A stretch of DNA of 64,000 nucleotides from assembly GCA_934463115.1 (NCBI GenBank), contig CAKSIN010000004.1, positions 1 to 64,000 on the forward strand, written 5' to 3'. This DNA is from an uncultured Clostridia bacterium (lineage in GTDB: Bacteria > Bacillota > Clostridia > UMGS1810). Shown piece after piece: positions 9,081 through 17,129 of this stretch (position 1 is the first letter of the stretch; each line of letters begins with the position of its first letter). Made by a program: the position numbers and the translations under genes. The notes under the pieces are model-generated. The model was given only the letters and a program-made list of their open reading frames with translations, ran no database searches and had not been told where the DNA came from.

Positions 9081-9311
9081 TTACTCCAAATTTTCAGGGG
9101 TTTCCGTGTACTGTTCAAGCATAAATTTGGGGTAATTCGTTCCCTTTTCACGCCCCTCAAACGCAGGTGTGGCAAGGCTTTGCGGATTTGCCATTGGTGT
9201 TAACGCTCCAAATTCACCCCAAAATTGCTGTCTGTAAGCCTGATTTTTGAGGTCTGACTCCAAATTTACTCCAACTCTTTTTATCAGAAAAGAGGTTTGC
9301 AATGTATACAA
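9081..9311 (-). other. Open frame of doubtful coding value
   Basis: A 76-codon open frame starts at an ATG without a convincing ribosome binding site. It contains a hydrophilic segment (SDLKNQAYRQQFWGEFGA, then NPQSLATPAFEGREKGTN) of the kind that recurs as short hypothetical proteins in gut Firmicutes genomes. I think it more likely reflects a dispersed DNA repeat than a real gene, but cannot test that here. Confidence 0.3.
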
Positions 9312-9335
9312 ACCTCTTTTTAAGCAGTTATTTAA

Positions 9336-9491
9336 TTACTCTTCTTCAAAGGCATCTTTACCCAAACCACATGTTGGGCAAACCCAATCCTCAGGTACAT
9401 CGTCCCACGAAGTGCCAGGTTTTATGCCGTTTTCAGGGTCTCCAACCTCAGGGTCATAAACATAACCACATGGACATACATACTTTTTCAT
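9336..9491 (-). CDS. Rubredoxin
   Basis: A 51-residue iron protein carrying one Fe(Cys)4 centre and acting as an electron donor to the rubrerythrin encoded just upstream. The sequence has the classical layout: an N-terminal Cys pair in YVCPCGYVYDP, the GDPENGIKPGT and WDDVPEDW blocks, and a C-terminal CPTCG. The first pair is C-x-C-G rather than the textbook C-x-x-C-G; this may be a natural variant or one missing codon. The ATG at 9491 follows AAGGAGA, which overlaps the rubrerythrin stop region, so the genes are co-transcribed. Confidence 0.93.
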   Translation of the reverse strand: MKKYVCPCGYVYDPEVGDPENGIKPGTSWDDVPEDWVCPTCGLGKDAFEEE

Positions 9492-9505
9492 AGCAACATC
9501 TCTCC

Positions 9506-10057
9506 TTAACCAAAGTATCTCTTTAAAAGACCTTCAAATCCTTTACCGTGCCTTGCCTCGTCCTTTGCCATTTCGTGAACCGTGTCATGAATTGCGTCAT
9601 ATCCGAGTTCTTTAGCCTTTTTGGCAAGCTCAAATTTGCCGGCAGTTGCTCCGCATTCCGCCTCGGTGCGGAGTTCAAGATTTTTCTTTGTGGACGGCGT
9701 AACAACTTCGCCGAGAAGCTCGGCAAATTTTGCAGCATGCTCTGCTTCTTCAAGAGCGGCTCTCATATAGAATTCGCCGACTTCGGGATAACCCTCGCGG
9801 ATTGCCTGTCTGCTCATGGCAATATACATGCCGACCTCTGTGCATTCGCCCTCAAAGTTTGCCTTGAGTCCTTCGTAAACTTCGGAGTCAATTTTGTCCT
9901 TTGCGCCGACGCCGATAACGTGTTCGCATACAAAGTTGGGGTTACCCTCTTCCATTACAGTAAACTTTGAGCCTGGAACTCCGCACTGAGGACATTTTTC
10001 CGGCGGTGTGTCTCCCTCGTGAACATAACCGCATACGGGACATACAAATTTTTTCAT
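9506..10057 (-). CDS. Reverse rubrerythrin (peroxide/oxygen detoxification)
   Basis: The 183-residue protein has an N-terminal rubredoxin domain (FVCPVCGYVHEG, then PEKCPQCG) followed by a di-iron ferritin-like domain with E-x-x-x bundles (FEGECTEVGMYIAM, AALEEAEHAAKFAELL, ELRTEAECGATAGK, VHEMAKDEARHGKGFEGLL). This order is reversed relative to classical rubrerythrin and defines reverse rubrerythrin, which reduces hydrogen peroxide to water with electrons from NADH via rubredoxin in Clostridia. It lies between perR and rubredoxin in one operon and is presumably induced by peroxide. Confidence 0.95.
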   Translation of the reverse strand: MKKFVCPVCGYVHEGDTPPEKCPQCGVPGSKFTVMEEGNPNFVCEHVIGVGAKDKIDSEVYEGLKANFEGECTEVGMYIAMSRQAIREGYPEVGEFYMRAALEEAEHAAKFAELLGEVVTPSTKKNLELRTEAECGATAGKFELAKKAKELGYDAIHDTVHEMAKDEARHGKGFEGLLKRYFG

Positions 10058-10079
10058 AATAACATTCTCCTTTTTTAAT

Positions 10080-10475
10080 TTATTTTTTATTGCACAAGCG
10101 GCATATACCGCTGTAATAAACCTCTTTTGTTTCGGTTACAAATCCGTCCGGCATGCTCGGCACGCCGCCGTCAAGCCGAAAATCATACACCTTTTTGCAT
10201 ATTCTGCACATAAAGTGACCGTGCACGGATATGTCGGCGTCATACCTGATTTGCGCGCTGTCTATCGTGATTACCTTAAGCAGTCCGGCATCCGCAAGCA
10301 ATTTAACAGTGTTGTATACCGATGTTTTTGACAAAGTCGGTATCTGCGGTGACAACACGTCGTAAATATCATCTGCTGTGGGGTGAGAAACAGTGTTTCT
10401 CAAAAAGTCGTACACCTTTAAACGTATTAACGACGGTTTGATGTTGTGCGACTTTAGTACATCGGATGTTGTCAC
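10080..10475 (-). CDS. perR: PerR-type Fur-family repressor
   Basis: The 131-residue Fur superfamily regulator has an N-terminal winged helix (TADDIYDVLSPQIPTLSKTSVYNTVKLLADAGLL) and a C-terminal dimerisation domain with two CxxC zinc motifs (CRICKK, CRLCNK) and a VHGHFMC metal site. PerR senses peroxide by metal-catalysed oxidation of its His ligands and then leaves DNA. It is the first gene of the perR-rbr-rubredoxin operon and a perfect 7-1-7 PerR-type box overlaps its promoter, so autorepression is expected. Confidence 0.92.
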   Translation of the reverse strand: MTTSDVLKSHNIKPSLIRLKVYDFLRNTVSHPTADDIYDVLSPQIPTLSKTSVYNTVKLLADAGLLKVITIDSAQIRYDADISVHGHFMCRICKKVYDFRLDGGVPSMPDGFVTETKEVYYSGICRLCNKK

Positions 10476-10506
10476 AGTGTCACCTCTTTTTGTAATAAAT
10501 TCATTT

Positions 10507-10521
10507 TTGTAATGATTACAA
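10507..10521. promoter_or_regulatory. PerR box (perfect 7-1-7 palindrome)
   Basis: TTGTAATGATTACAA is a perfect inverted repeat around the central G at 10514 and matches the Fur-family 7-1-7 operator pattern used by PerR. It lies just downstream of the -10 of the perR promoter, where a bound repressor would block initiation. A second partial half (TTGTAAT, 10490..10496) lies nearby. Confidence 0.88.
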
Positions 10522-10525
10522 TATT

Positions 10526-10554
10526 AATATATCACGACTTTTAAAATTTGTCAA
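10526..10554 (-). promoter_or_regulatory. Promoter of perR-rbr-rubredoxin operon
   Basis: On the minus strand a TTGACA (plus 10549..10554) is separated by 17 bases from TATATT (plus 10526..10531). The PerR box follows immediately, and the perR start lies about 50 bases downstream. Confidence 0.85.
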
Positions 10555-10615
10555 TACCTTTTTTGAAAAAATTTTAATTTATTTTCCGAAAATATTTAAA
10601 TAATTTGGCAACGGC

Positions 10616-10644
10616 TTGAAAAATGCGCAGTTATATTGTATAAT
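10616..10644 (+). promoter_or_regulatory. Promoter of RseC-like gene
   Basis: TTGAAA at 10616..10621, a 17-base spacer and TATAAT at 10639..10644 precede an AGAGGTG ribosome binding site and the ATG at 10666. Confidence 0.8.
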
Positions 10645-10665
10645 CATAAGACAGAGGTGATTTTG

Positions 10666-11055
10666 ATGACAGTAACCGGAGTAGTTGTAAAAACAGATTG
10701 CGAACGCGCAGTCGTGCGAATCAGCCGCCAAAGCGCATGCGGACACAGCTGCGGCGAATGCCGCCTGTGCGACGGCAAAGAACTGGAAGCCACCGTCGAA
10801 AACAGCATCGGCGCAAAAGAGGGAGATTCGGTAGAAATATCTTCACCGTCACTCAGCGTGCTGAAAAAGGCTTTTTTCCTTTATATTCTTCCGCTTGTGG
10901 GACTGTTTGCACTGTATATTATAGGTGAAGAAATGAATTTTCCGCCGTTTGTGTCCGCACTGTCCGCCGTGTGCTGGTGTATTTTGTGGTTTGTATGTTT
11001 AAAAAAATTGAATGTCAGTTCCGAAAAAAGCGGACGTATAGTAAAAATTCTGTGA
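10666..11055 (+). CDS. SoxR-reducing system protein RseC-like
   Basis: The 129-residue membrane protein has an N-terminal domain carrying four Cys (CGHSCGECRLC region, about 23-34), a VENSIGAKEGDSVEI strand block and two C-terminal transmembrane helices (about 68-86 and 90-110). This is the RseC/MucC fold. In Proteobacteria RseC works with Rsx in redox control; in Clostridia such solitary genes are presumed to have a redox-related role near Rnf-type systems, but no Rnf genes are seen here. The ATG at 10666 has an AGAGGTG site. It is divergent from the peroxide-defence operon. Confidence 0.85.
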   Translation: MTVTGVVVKTDCERAVVRISRQSACGHSCGECRLCDGKELEATVENSIGAKEGDSVEISSPSLSVLKKAFFLYILPLVGLFALYIIGEEMNFPPFVSALSAVCWCILWFVCLKKLNVSSEKSGRIVKIL

Positions 11056-11104
11056 ATTTTTTAAATTTTTAGTGATAATCGCTTGTTTTCGACTTATTCA
11101 CCGG

Positions 11105-11133
11105 TTGACAAAATCGGAATTTAAGGCTATACT
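11105..11133 (+). promoter_or_regulatory. Promoter of SCP2-like gene
   Basis: TTGACA at 11105..11110 and TATACT at 11128..11133 are separated by exactly 17 bases. The ATG lies at 11167. Confidence 0.85.
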
Positions 11134-11166
11134 TAGAGGTAGTTATACGGAAAGGATTGATAAACC

Positions 11167-11757
11167 ATGGATTTTATTACAAAATTCGGTAAATTGAAGA
11201 AAAAGTTCGACGTAATCGACGCCGAAAAACTCGGCGAGAGTGTGGCAATTCAGGTCAACATGACAGATGATGACTGTGGCGGCGCGTTCTACATTTCAAA
11301 CATTGAGGGCACATTTTCGGTAGAACCGTATGACTATCGCGATCACACTGCAATGATCACACTTAAGGCAGCGGATTTTGAAAAACTTATCGGCAGAAAG
11401 CTTGAACTTTCAAAAGCGCTGGAAAAGGATTTGGCGCAAATTGAGGGCGCAACGGAACATATTGCGGCAGTGCTGAACCTGTTCCCCGTTCCCGAGGAAA
11501 AAACCGCAAAAAAGACAACACAGAAAAAGGCTGTTAAAAAAGCCGCTCCAAAAGCCGATGTTAAAGAAACAAAGGATACAAAGGAAACAAAGCCGGCAGC
11601 GGTAAAAAAGACTGCGGCAAAAAAAGCCGATGAACCCAAAAAGACAGCAGCCACAGCAAAGAAAGAAGAAACAAAAAAGGCTGATGTGAAGGCTGAACCT
11701 AAAAAGGCCGAAACAAAAAAATCCGAAACAAAAAAATCCGAAACAAAAACAAAATAA
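11167..11757 (+). CDS. SCP2-like domain protein with Lys/Ala-rich tail
   Basis: The first ~105 residues form a compact domain (VAIQVNMTDDDCGGAFYISN, VEPYDYRDHTAMITLKAADFEKLI, DLAQIEG) that resembles the SCP2 sterol-carrier fold seen in small Clostridial proteins. The last ~90 residues are a low-complexity Lys/Ala/Thr/Glu tail with repeated KKTA, KKAE and KKSE units, like histone H1 or nucleoid-protein tails. The tail could bind nucleic acid or polyphosphate; that is inference. It is monocistronic, with a strong promoter and a strong terminator. Confidence 0.75.
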   Translation: MDFITKFGKLKKKFDVIDAEKLGESVAIQVNMTDDDCGGAFYISNIEGTFSVEPYDYRDHTAMITLKAADFEKLIGRKLELSKALEKDLAQIEGATEHIAAVLNLFPVPEEKTAKKTTQKKAVKKAAPKADVKETKDTKETKPAAVKKTAAKKADEPKKTAATAKKEETKKADVKAEPKKAETKKSETKKSETKTK

Positions 11758-11785
11758 TGTCGGAAAAGTAGTATGTTGCATTCAT

Positions 11786-11829
11786 AGAGCCGCAGCAAAA
11801 TTAATTTGATTTTGCTGCGGCTCTTTTTT
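11786..11829 (+). terminator. Strong terminator after SCP2-like gene
   Basis: The arms AGAGCCGCAGCAAAAT and ATTTTGCTGCGGCTCT enclose a short loop and are followed by TTTTTT on the plus strand. Confidence 0.95.
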
Positions 11830-11837
11830 TGCAAAGC

Positions 11838-12107
11838 GGTTGATAAACATTCACACGGCTTCCTAGCCGCGGAAAATTGCCCCTCCGACGAGCGGCATTA
11901 AAAGCGAGCAGATGACGTGTTACGCGAAGAAAAGCCGTACATAGCGCAAATTCAATACCGAATTTAATCCTTTCCATTATCTTGGTATTGAATTTAGGAA
12001 AACGAGCTGCAATGATTTTGTAGCCTTTTTCCGGCGCGTATTGTACGGTTTTTGAGTGCATAACACGTCCTGCAAGATTTCACAGTCGCGATACGGAGGG
12101 AAAATTT
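11838..12107 (-). repeat. Foldback repeat copy A (structured 3' element)
   Basis: The first of four related foldback elements. Terminal inverted repeat near 11870..11888 (CGGAAAATTGCCCCTCCG) pairs with 12094..12107. A middle helix joins 11931..11940 to 12043..12052 (GTACGG core). A perfect 12-bp inner helix joins 11948..11959 (AAATTCAATACC) to 11984..11995. A last hairpin is GAGCTGCAATG/TTTGTAGCC. The helices match those of the other copies in position but not in sequence. It lies 28 bases past the stop of the minus-strand gene at 12136. Confidence 0.8.
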
Positions 12108-12135
12108 GTCAACCGGAACATTTAATAACCGTTCC

Positions 12136-14172
12136 CTATGGATTTCGCCGCGAAAAGTCATCACGAATAATCAAATATGCCGTCAACCTCAAAAGAAAAT
12201 CGCGAACACTTGCATCCGAACAGCGGAGCAATCTGTTTTTGTTGAATTTTCCGAGCTGTACAACATTATCTTCTATCAATTCTGCGCACACCGAACCGAC
12301 ATAATCTATGGTATCCTGCATTTTTCCGCGCGAGCGTACACCGTTGTGAAAGACACGTATCTGATTCCACCCTTCTTGAATGCTGACATCGAGTCTCATT
12401 TCCAACCTTGCAATAGGTTTATTGCCCCTGTTTACTCCGCACACGAGTGAGGTATAACCGCCCTTTGTTTTGCTCGCCGCCCAAGTTCCCAATACCGCAT
12501 AATACACAAGAAGTTCGTTTCCCGCCGAATCTTCAACAAGGAATTGCCTGTACGCACCCGGGAAACTTCCGCCCGACACATTGGTGAGATTTGTGTCGAT
12601 AAGCCCGCTATCTCTCTTTATCTTTATTTTGTACCCACTTACATTTTCAACCTTGTTTTCCGTGTCAAAAAACATCCAGAGCAAATTGAGTATATGCGGC
12701 GCAACATCATCTTTTGTGTTGACTCCGAGATACATACCGTCGTTTTTGTATTGCGTAATCAGCTCTTTTGAACGCATTTCTTTTATTGTCGGTCTGACCA
12801 GTTCACTTATATTAAATTTTGCAGCCGGGATATTTCCGGCTAACATCTCGTTAAAATCCGGCATGGTAAGTATGGTGTCATACCGACCGCTTTCGTTTCT
12901 TTGAAATATAAACGAATCCTTTCCGTTTGTTACACACAAGTATTTGCTTTTCATTATGCTGTTGTATCCGAAAAGCTGCCTGATCGGATCACCCTCAATT
13001 GTTATCGCGGGCGCCTTGCATTCAACAATAAACAGCGTTTCGCTACCGTTTCTTACAGTTATGTCCGCTCTTGTTGCGGCATTTTTTTCGTAATGCGCCA
13101 TAGAATCTTCACTGACTATGCTTGTCTCGGGAATGCGGCACACGTCTGTTAAATAGCGCAAAACCTGCTGTCTTATTGTTTCTTCCGGGGTGACGGGTAT
13201 TCCCTTTTTGCGTATCGGATCATAATACTTTTTCCCACCGCCGTATTCCACAATTTCGGGCAGCGGCATGTTTGTAAAACCGACATCCACTTTATGTTTT
13301 ACAAATTTGCTGCCTGCAACCTCATCACCGTTTATAACAAGCGGTGCCGACCTCATCAGATATTCATAATCGTATTTCCAGTCATCGAGGTAATGCCTGT
13401 CCTCTATCAAATCCAAAATATTTTTCATTTCGGTGTGATACCCGTCTATAAAGTAGCATATCGCCAATTTTGACAGATAAAAATCGTTGTCTTTTATATC
13501 ATCAAACACCTTTAAAAACAACTGAACCGCTTCTTTTGTTTTATAGCAATCCATTGAACATTCCGCAAGCATAAGAATCGTGTCAACATCATCTGGATAT
13601 CTTTTGTATTCTTCTTCCCATATTGCAATTGCCTTTTTGTGCTGAAAGTTGTTGGTGTAAAGGTCTGAAATTTCCTGCAACTTGTCAAACGTATCCGCTT
13701 TCTTCAGCTTTTCGTCCAACTCGGTTGAATCAAATGCCACACAATTTTCATTGCGGCAAATCTCTCTTATGTAGTTTTCCGTACTCCTGCTGTTGTCGAA
13801 TATGTAATCCTTTATGCTGTAGAACATGTTTCTTTTGTTTTTCGGAACAATAAACGCGTCACCAGCGTCACAAATTATTTGCAGTTTGCAATTCATCCAG
13901 TCGTAATTAACATGCTTTCTGTGTATTTCCGCATTTCTCATGCATGCCTCAACAACACACCTGCCGCCCGATATTTCGCGGCAAATTAAAACCGTTATTC
14001 CACTGACTACCCTTATCAGCGGTGATACATCAAAATATTTTTCAAGGCATATATCGGCATGTTCATCGGATATTCGCGTAGCGTCGAAATACGTTTTTCC
14101 GTCCATGTCGCAAATATAATCTTCTATGTTTTCATCTGCGTACAGGTCTTTCAAAACAAAAACCTTATTCAT
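12136..14172 (-). CDS. HsdR_N nuclease-domain protein with TPR-like region
   Basis: The 678-residue protein appears to have three parts. Residues ~1-150 are unassigned. Residues ~160-275 look like TPR helices (YTNNFQHKKAIAIWEEEYKRYP, LMLAECSMDCYKTKEAVQLF). Residues ~325-440 match the type I restriction R-subunit N-terminal domain (HSDR_N_2), a PD-(D/E)xK nuclease fold: IRQQVLRYL, then RADITV with the Asp, ETLFIVECKAP with the ECK pair, and IRQLFGYN. The C-terminal ~230 residues are unassigned. There is no helicase, so this is not an HsdR. It overlaps the XRE gene by 8 bases, which suggests a regulated two-gene unit, possibly phage defence. Nuclease activity is inferred. Confidence 0.8.
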   Translation of the reverse strand: MNKVFVLKDLYADENIEDYICDMDGKTYFDATRISDEHADICLEKYFDVSPLIRVVSGITVLICREISGGRCVVEACMRNAEIHRKHVNYDWMNCKLQIICDAGDAFIVPKNKRNMFYSIKDYIFDNSRSTENYIREICRNENCVAFDSTELDEKLKKADTFDKLQEISDLYTNNFQHKKAIAIWEEEYKRYPDDVDTILMLAECSMDCYKTKEAVQLFLKVFDDIKDNDFYLSKLAICYFIDGYHTEMKNILDLIEDRHYLDDWKYDYEYLMRSAPLVINGDEVAGSKFVKHKVDVGFTNMPLPEIVEYGGGKKYYDPIRKKGIPVTPEETIRQQVLRYLTDVCRIPETSIVSEDSMAHYEKNAATRADITVRNGSETLFIVECKAPAITIEGDPIRQLFGYNSIMKSKYLCVTNGKDSFIFQRNESGRYDTILTMPDFNEMLAGNIPAAKFNISELVRPTIKEMRSKELITQYKNDGMYLGVNTKDDVAPHILNLLWMFFDTENKVENVSGYKIKIKRDSGLIDTNLTNVSGGSFPGAYRQFLVEDSAGNELLVYYAVLGTWAASKTKGGYTSLVCGVNRGNKPIARLEMRLDVSIQEGWNQIRVFHNGVRSRGKMQDTIDYVGSVCAELIEDNVVQLGKFNKNRLLRCSDASVRDFLLRLTAYLIIRDDFSRRNP

Positions 14173-14686
14173 GTTCTTTCACCGCCCTGAAATACTCCTG
14201 AATCATGTACCTGAGCATTAGGCGTATATCCCATGCATAAACGGTACCGATAAGTGCCGCGGCACTGACACCCAATAAATCGGCAAGTTCGCATAGAATG
14301 TCAAGCGACGGTACTTTTTTTCCTGATTCAAGCTGCCCTATGTATTGCCTCGACACGCCTATTTCTCCTGCCACTTCTTCCGTTGTCATCCCAGGCTGTT
14401 CACGCAATTGTCTGATGTTGTGGGCAATATTATTTCTGATATCATCGGGATTACTGCTGCACGATAGCAGTTCGGCAATTCCTTTGTAACATTTTTCCCT
14501 GTTTTCCGGGGTGTCTACTTCCGCTTTTATAGTTCTGCCCGTCGGTCTGAATCCGAGATAGTCTGAAAGGTATTTAATTAACCCTTCTCCAAATGTGTCC
14601 TGAACACAGATGTTCTTTTCTTCTGCGTTAATTACACCGCACTCAATTTCATTTAAATTTACTTTCATATTTTGATTGTTTGACAC
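14165..14686 (-). CDS. XRE-family transcriptional regulator
   Basis: The 173-residue protein has a helix-turn-helix at about 88-146 (IAHNIRQLREQPGMTTEEVA, then GVSRQYIGQLESGKKVPSLD). The N-terminal ~85 residues are unassigned and the C-terminal tail is short and helical. It starts with GTG after AAAGGAG. It is co-transcribed with the HsdR_N-domain gene by an 8-base overlap and probably controls the pair through the inverted repeat at its promoter. Confidence 0.88.
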   Translation of the reverse strand: MSNNQNMKVNLNEIECGVINAEEKNICVQDTFGEGLIKYLSDYLGFRPTGRTIKAEVDTPENREKCYKGIAELLSCSSNPDDIRNNIAHNIRQLREQPGMTTEEVAGEIGVSRQYIGQLESGKKVPSLDILCELADLLGVSAAALIGTVYAWDIRLMLRYMIQEYFRAVKEHE

Positions 14687-14718
14687 GTTTTTATTCTCCT
14701 TTGTCTTTTGATGTACCT

Positions 14719-14764
14719 ATCATATCACAAAGAAAAAATCATTGCAACGAAACTAACAGTTTCG
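14719..14764 (-). promoter_or_regulatory. Promoter and operator of XRE/HsdR_N pair
   Basis: On the minus strand, TTGCAA (plus 14742..14747) and TATGAT (plus 14719..14724) are 17 bases apart. Directly upstream of the -35 lies a palindrome, CGAAAC-TAACA-GTTTCG (14748..14764), a likely operator for the XRE protein. Confidence 0.75.
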
Positions 14765-14839
14765 CTAAAATAATTTAAGACATACAGTTGAAATCATGCG
14801 TAATAACACATAGATTGAGGATGTATTTTTAAGCAAATG

Positions 14840-15146
14840 CGGTTATCAATGGCGCAATAGGTTAGTTTTCCACAAAACAGCACCAAGCAAACAAGTCAGG
14901 TTTTCACCGCAAAAAATTCCCTTTCCGCTAAATGACATTGAGGTTATGCGGTTAACACAATTAACGAAAAAAATCAACCGTACCGCAAAATCGGCATTGC
15001 ATATTATCTTTTTCCCTATTGCAATGCCGATTTTAGGAAAACGAGCTGCAATAATTTTGCAGCCTTTTTCCGGCAATTTTCTGTTGATTTTTAAGTTATC
15101 ATTGCGTCCCGCATGTTCTCACCGTCATGAAGCGGACGGGAATTAT
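14840..15146 (-). repeat. Foldback repeat copy B (structured 3' element)
   Basis: Outer helix AATTCCCTTTCCGCT (14915..14929) with 15131..15144; middle helix ATCAAC (14973..14978) with GTTGAT (15083..15088), extended by A/T pairs; perfect 14-bp inner helix AAAATCGGCATTGC (14987..15000) with 15021..15034; hairpin GCTGCAA/TTGCAGC (15045..15063). The element ends four bases before the stop codon of the minus-strand gene at 15151. Confidence 0.85.
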
Positions 15147-15150
15147 ATAT

Positions 15151-16296
15151 TTAAAGAGAATCATACAATGCCTTAGCCGCACCTGCGATTGCGGTATTTG
15201 CCGCCGTGCCGTCATCGGTGTATCCGTTTACCGCAGCAATGAAAATAAAGTTTCCGGACGGGGTGTATACAACACCGGCATCAAAACATTCACCGTTTAC
15301 GGATGATGAGATGTTTGCAACGGTTGTACCCTGCGGAAGTGCGGCACGGATTCTTGTATTTACCTTGCTGCGCTTCATTCTTCCGTACAGGTCACTGTAC
15401 GGGAACACTGTGTTCTTGCGGACGAGCTTTTGCATGAGCGCCGAAAGGTCGGCAATAGTTGTGCAGCTCTCGCCGCTGCCGTCACCAATGGCATTTCCGA
15501 AATGAGTGGACGTATACCCTTGTGACTGCATGTACGCATTTATTTTTGCCGGTGTAAATCGACCGATAAGGAGATTCGCCGCCTCAACACTGCCGCCTGT
15601 GGTGAGCATTTCAATAAGCTGATTGCCGGTGTATCCACCTACATTGTGGTCGTAGTCAAACTCACCGGTGTAGATTTTTGCACATATATATTCAACCAAA
15701 AATGCACTGAGCGCCGATGAATTGGTAAGCTTGTCCACATTGTTTATGTACGAATAACCGTTTCCGAGCATGGTTATGCCGTAGGCATATGTACCGCCGA
15801 GGTTTTCGAAACACTTGTCCGCAGCCTCGGAATATACACTCGCCGTTCCGGAAGACGTGTATTTTGAAATTGTCTTCTTTGCAGTCTTTTTTGCAGTCTT
15901 TTTCTTGGTTGCAGTTTTCTTGGTTTTAGTCTTCTTCGCCGTAGTTTTTTTAGAGTCAGTTTTTGAATCCGACTTCTTATCCGCGGATTTATCGGTCGCT
16001 TTTTTTCCAGCCGTATCCTTTTTTTCTGCCGAAACCTTTGCCTCATTTTCCGCTTTGCCGTCATTCTGCTCACTTGCAGTCTGACTCACAACGGTTTTTG
16101 GTTCGGTGTCTGTGCGCTCGGTTTTGTCATAATTAATCCAAACGCGGACGATAAGTCCCACAAACACACAAAGAACCGAAATAATGGCTATACACACACC
16201 AATAAATATTGTGCTCCTGCTCTTCTTTTTTTTCTGCATTGCAGGCAGAGGTTTTCTGCCTGTGTTAACAAACAGTGAGCTGTTGTCAAATCTCAT
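15151..16296 (-). CDS. Membrane-anchored beta-lactamase-fold protein, likely inactive
   Basis: The 381-residue product has a short cytoplasmic N-terminus, a transmembrane helix at about 28-52 and a ~95-residue Lys/Thr/Ala-rich linker (repeated KKTAK units), then a class A beta-lactamase-like domain of ~230 residues (about 150-381). The fold is suggested by the order of elements (LTNSSALSAFLVEYI, QLIEMLTTGGSVEAANLLI, GECFDAGVVYTPSGNFIFIAAV). However, SxxK reads SALS, the SDN position reads SVE, and KTG reads DAG, so all three catalytic motifs are missing. A penicillin-degrading role is unlikely; a cell-wall-binding or sensing pseudo-enzyme is more plausible. An AAAGGGG site precedes the ATG. 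Confidence 0.8.
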   Translation of the reverse strand: MRFDNSSLFVNTGRKPLPAMQKKKKSRSTIFIGVCIAIISVLCVFVGLIVRVWINYDKTERTDTEPKTVVSQTASEQNDGKAENEAKVSAEKKDTAGKKATDKSADKKSDSKTDSKKTTAKKTKTKKTATKKKTAKKTAKKTISKYTSSGTASVYSEAADKCFENLGGTYAYGITMLGNGYSYINNVDKLTNSSALSAFLVEYICAKIYTGEFDYDHNVGGYTGNQLIEMLTTGGSVEAANLLIGRFTPAKINAYMQSQGYTSTHFGNAIGDGSGESCTTIADLSALMQKLVRKNTVFPYSDLYGRMKRSKVNTRIRAALPQGTTVANISSSVNGECFDAGVVYTPSGNFIFIAAVNGYTDDGTAANTAIAGAAKALYDSL

Positions 16297-16313
16297 GACA
16301 ATACCCCTTTCAA

Positions 16314-17117
16314 TCAGTCTGTCAGACCGTAATATTTAAGTCCGAATGCTATTCCGTCATCCTCAACATTTTTTGTGATAAACTCCGCATATTCTTCAAG
16401 CCGCTTTCCGTGAACACCCATTGCAATTCCATGACCGACAATTTTGAACATGGAAATATCGTTTGTGCCGTCACCGAATGCATATGTGTTTTCGCGATCA
16501 ATACCAAAATATTCTATAACCGCCTGTACACCGGAGCCCTTGCCTATTCCCGGTGTTGAAACATCCGAAAACAGCGTTCCTTGATACGGATCAATATCAA
16601 ACATTTTGCCAAACAGTTTTATCGACATATCAAGCTGACCTTGCGTGTTGCACAGCATACCAATTTTGTACACCTGTTTCGGCCGCTTGTCCGAATCTCC
16701 GGTATAAACATCACCGGGAATATTATACATTTTGCACCAATCGGAAAACAACTTGCTGTTAATATCCGAAATATAACAGCCGTGTGGATTGTCCAGCATG
16801 TAAAGTATCCCCTCGCTATCCATATAATCTGTAATTTTTTCCACATCATCCGGATTCATGGGGCAGTCAAACACAACTTCATCTCCGACAACAGCATATG
16901 TTCCGTTTGAGGAAATCGACGCGTCAAAAAACTTTGCCACATGACCGGCATACGTTATGGTACGTCCTGTACACAGCGCAGTGAGATATCCCCTCTCACC
17001 CAGTCGGTGAATAGCGTCAACCGTAGCTTTTGTCGGAATTTTTATACCCTGAAGGTCATCTGTAAGAGTTCCGTCATTGTCGAAAAAAACCGCTCCCGTG
17101 TATTTCAAATCAAACAC
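16314..17117 (-). CDS. HAD-superfamily (Cof-type) phosphatase
   Basis: The 267-residue HAD hydrolase has motif I DNDGTLTD (nucleophile Asp13, Asp15), motif II LCTGRT, the lysine region KGSGVQAVIEYFGI and motif III/IV FGDGTNDISMF, with a large C2-type cap between about 85 and 185. This layout is that of Cof/YidA-like phosphatases acting on sugar phosphates or nucleotides; substrate unknown. It lies 12 bases after the phosphoesterase gene and 17 bases before the beta-lactamase-fold gene, so the three probably form one operon. Confidence 0.9.
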   Translation of the reverse strand: MFDLKYTGAVFFDNDGTLTDDLQGIKIPTKATVDAIHRLGERGYLTALCTGRTITYAGHVAKFFDASISSNGTYAVVGDEVVFDCPMNPDDVEKITDYMDSEGILYMLDNPHGCYISDINSKLFSDWCKMYNIPGDVYTGDSDKRPKQVYKIGMLCNTQGQLDMSIKLFGKMFDIDPYQGTLFSDVSTPGIGKGSGVQAVIEYFGIDRENTYAFGDGTNDISMFKIVGHGIAMGVHGKRLEEYAEFITKNVEDDGIAFGLKYYGLTD

Positions 17118-17129
17118 CTCAATTGTAAT

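Noticed and set aside
12136..14172. Type I restriction enzyme R subunit (HsdR)
   Set aside because: Only the N-terminal nuclease-like domain is present; there is no helicase and no HsdM or HsdS neighbour.
15151..16296. Antibiotic-resistance beta-lactamase
   Set aside because: All three catalytic motifs are missing.
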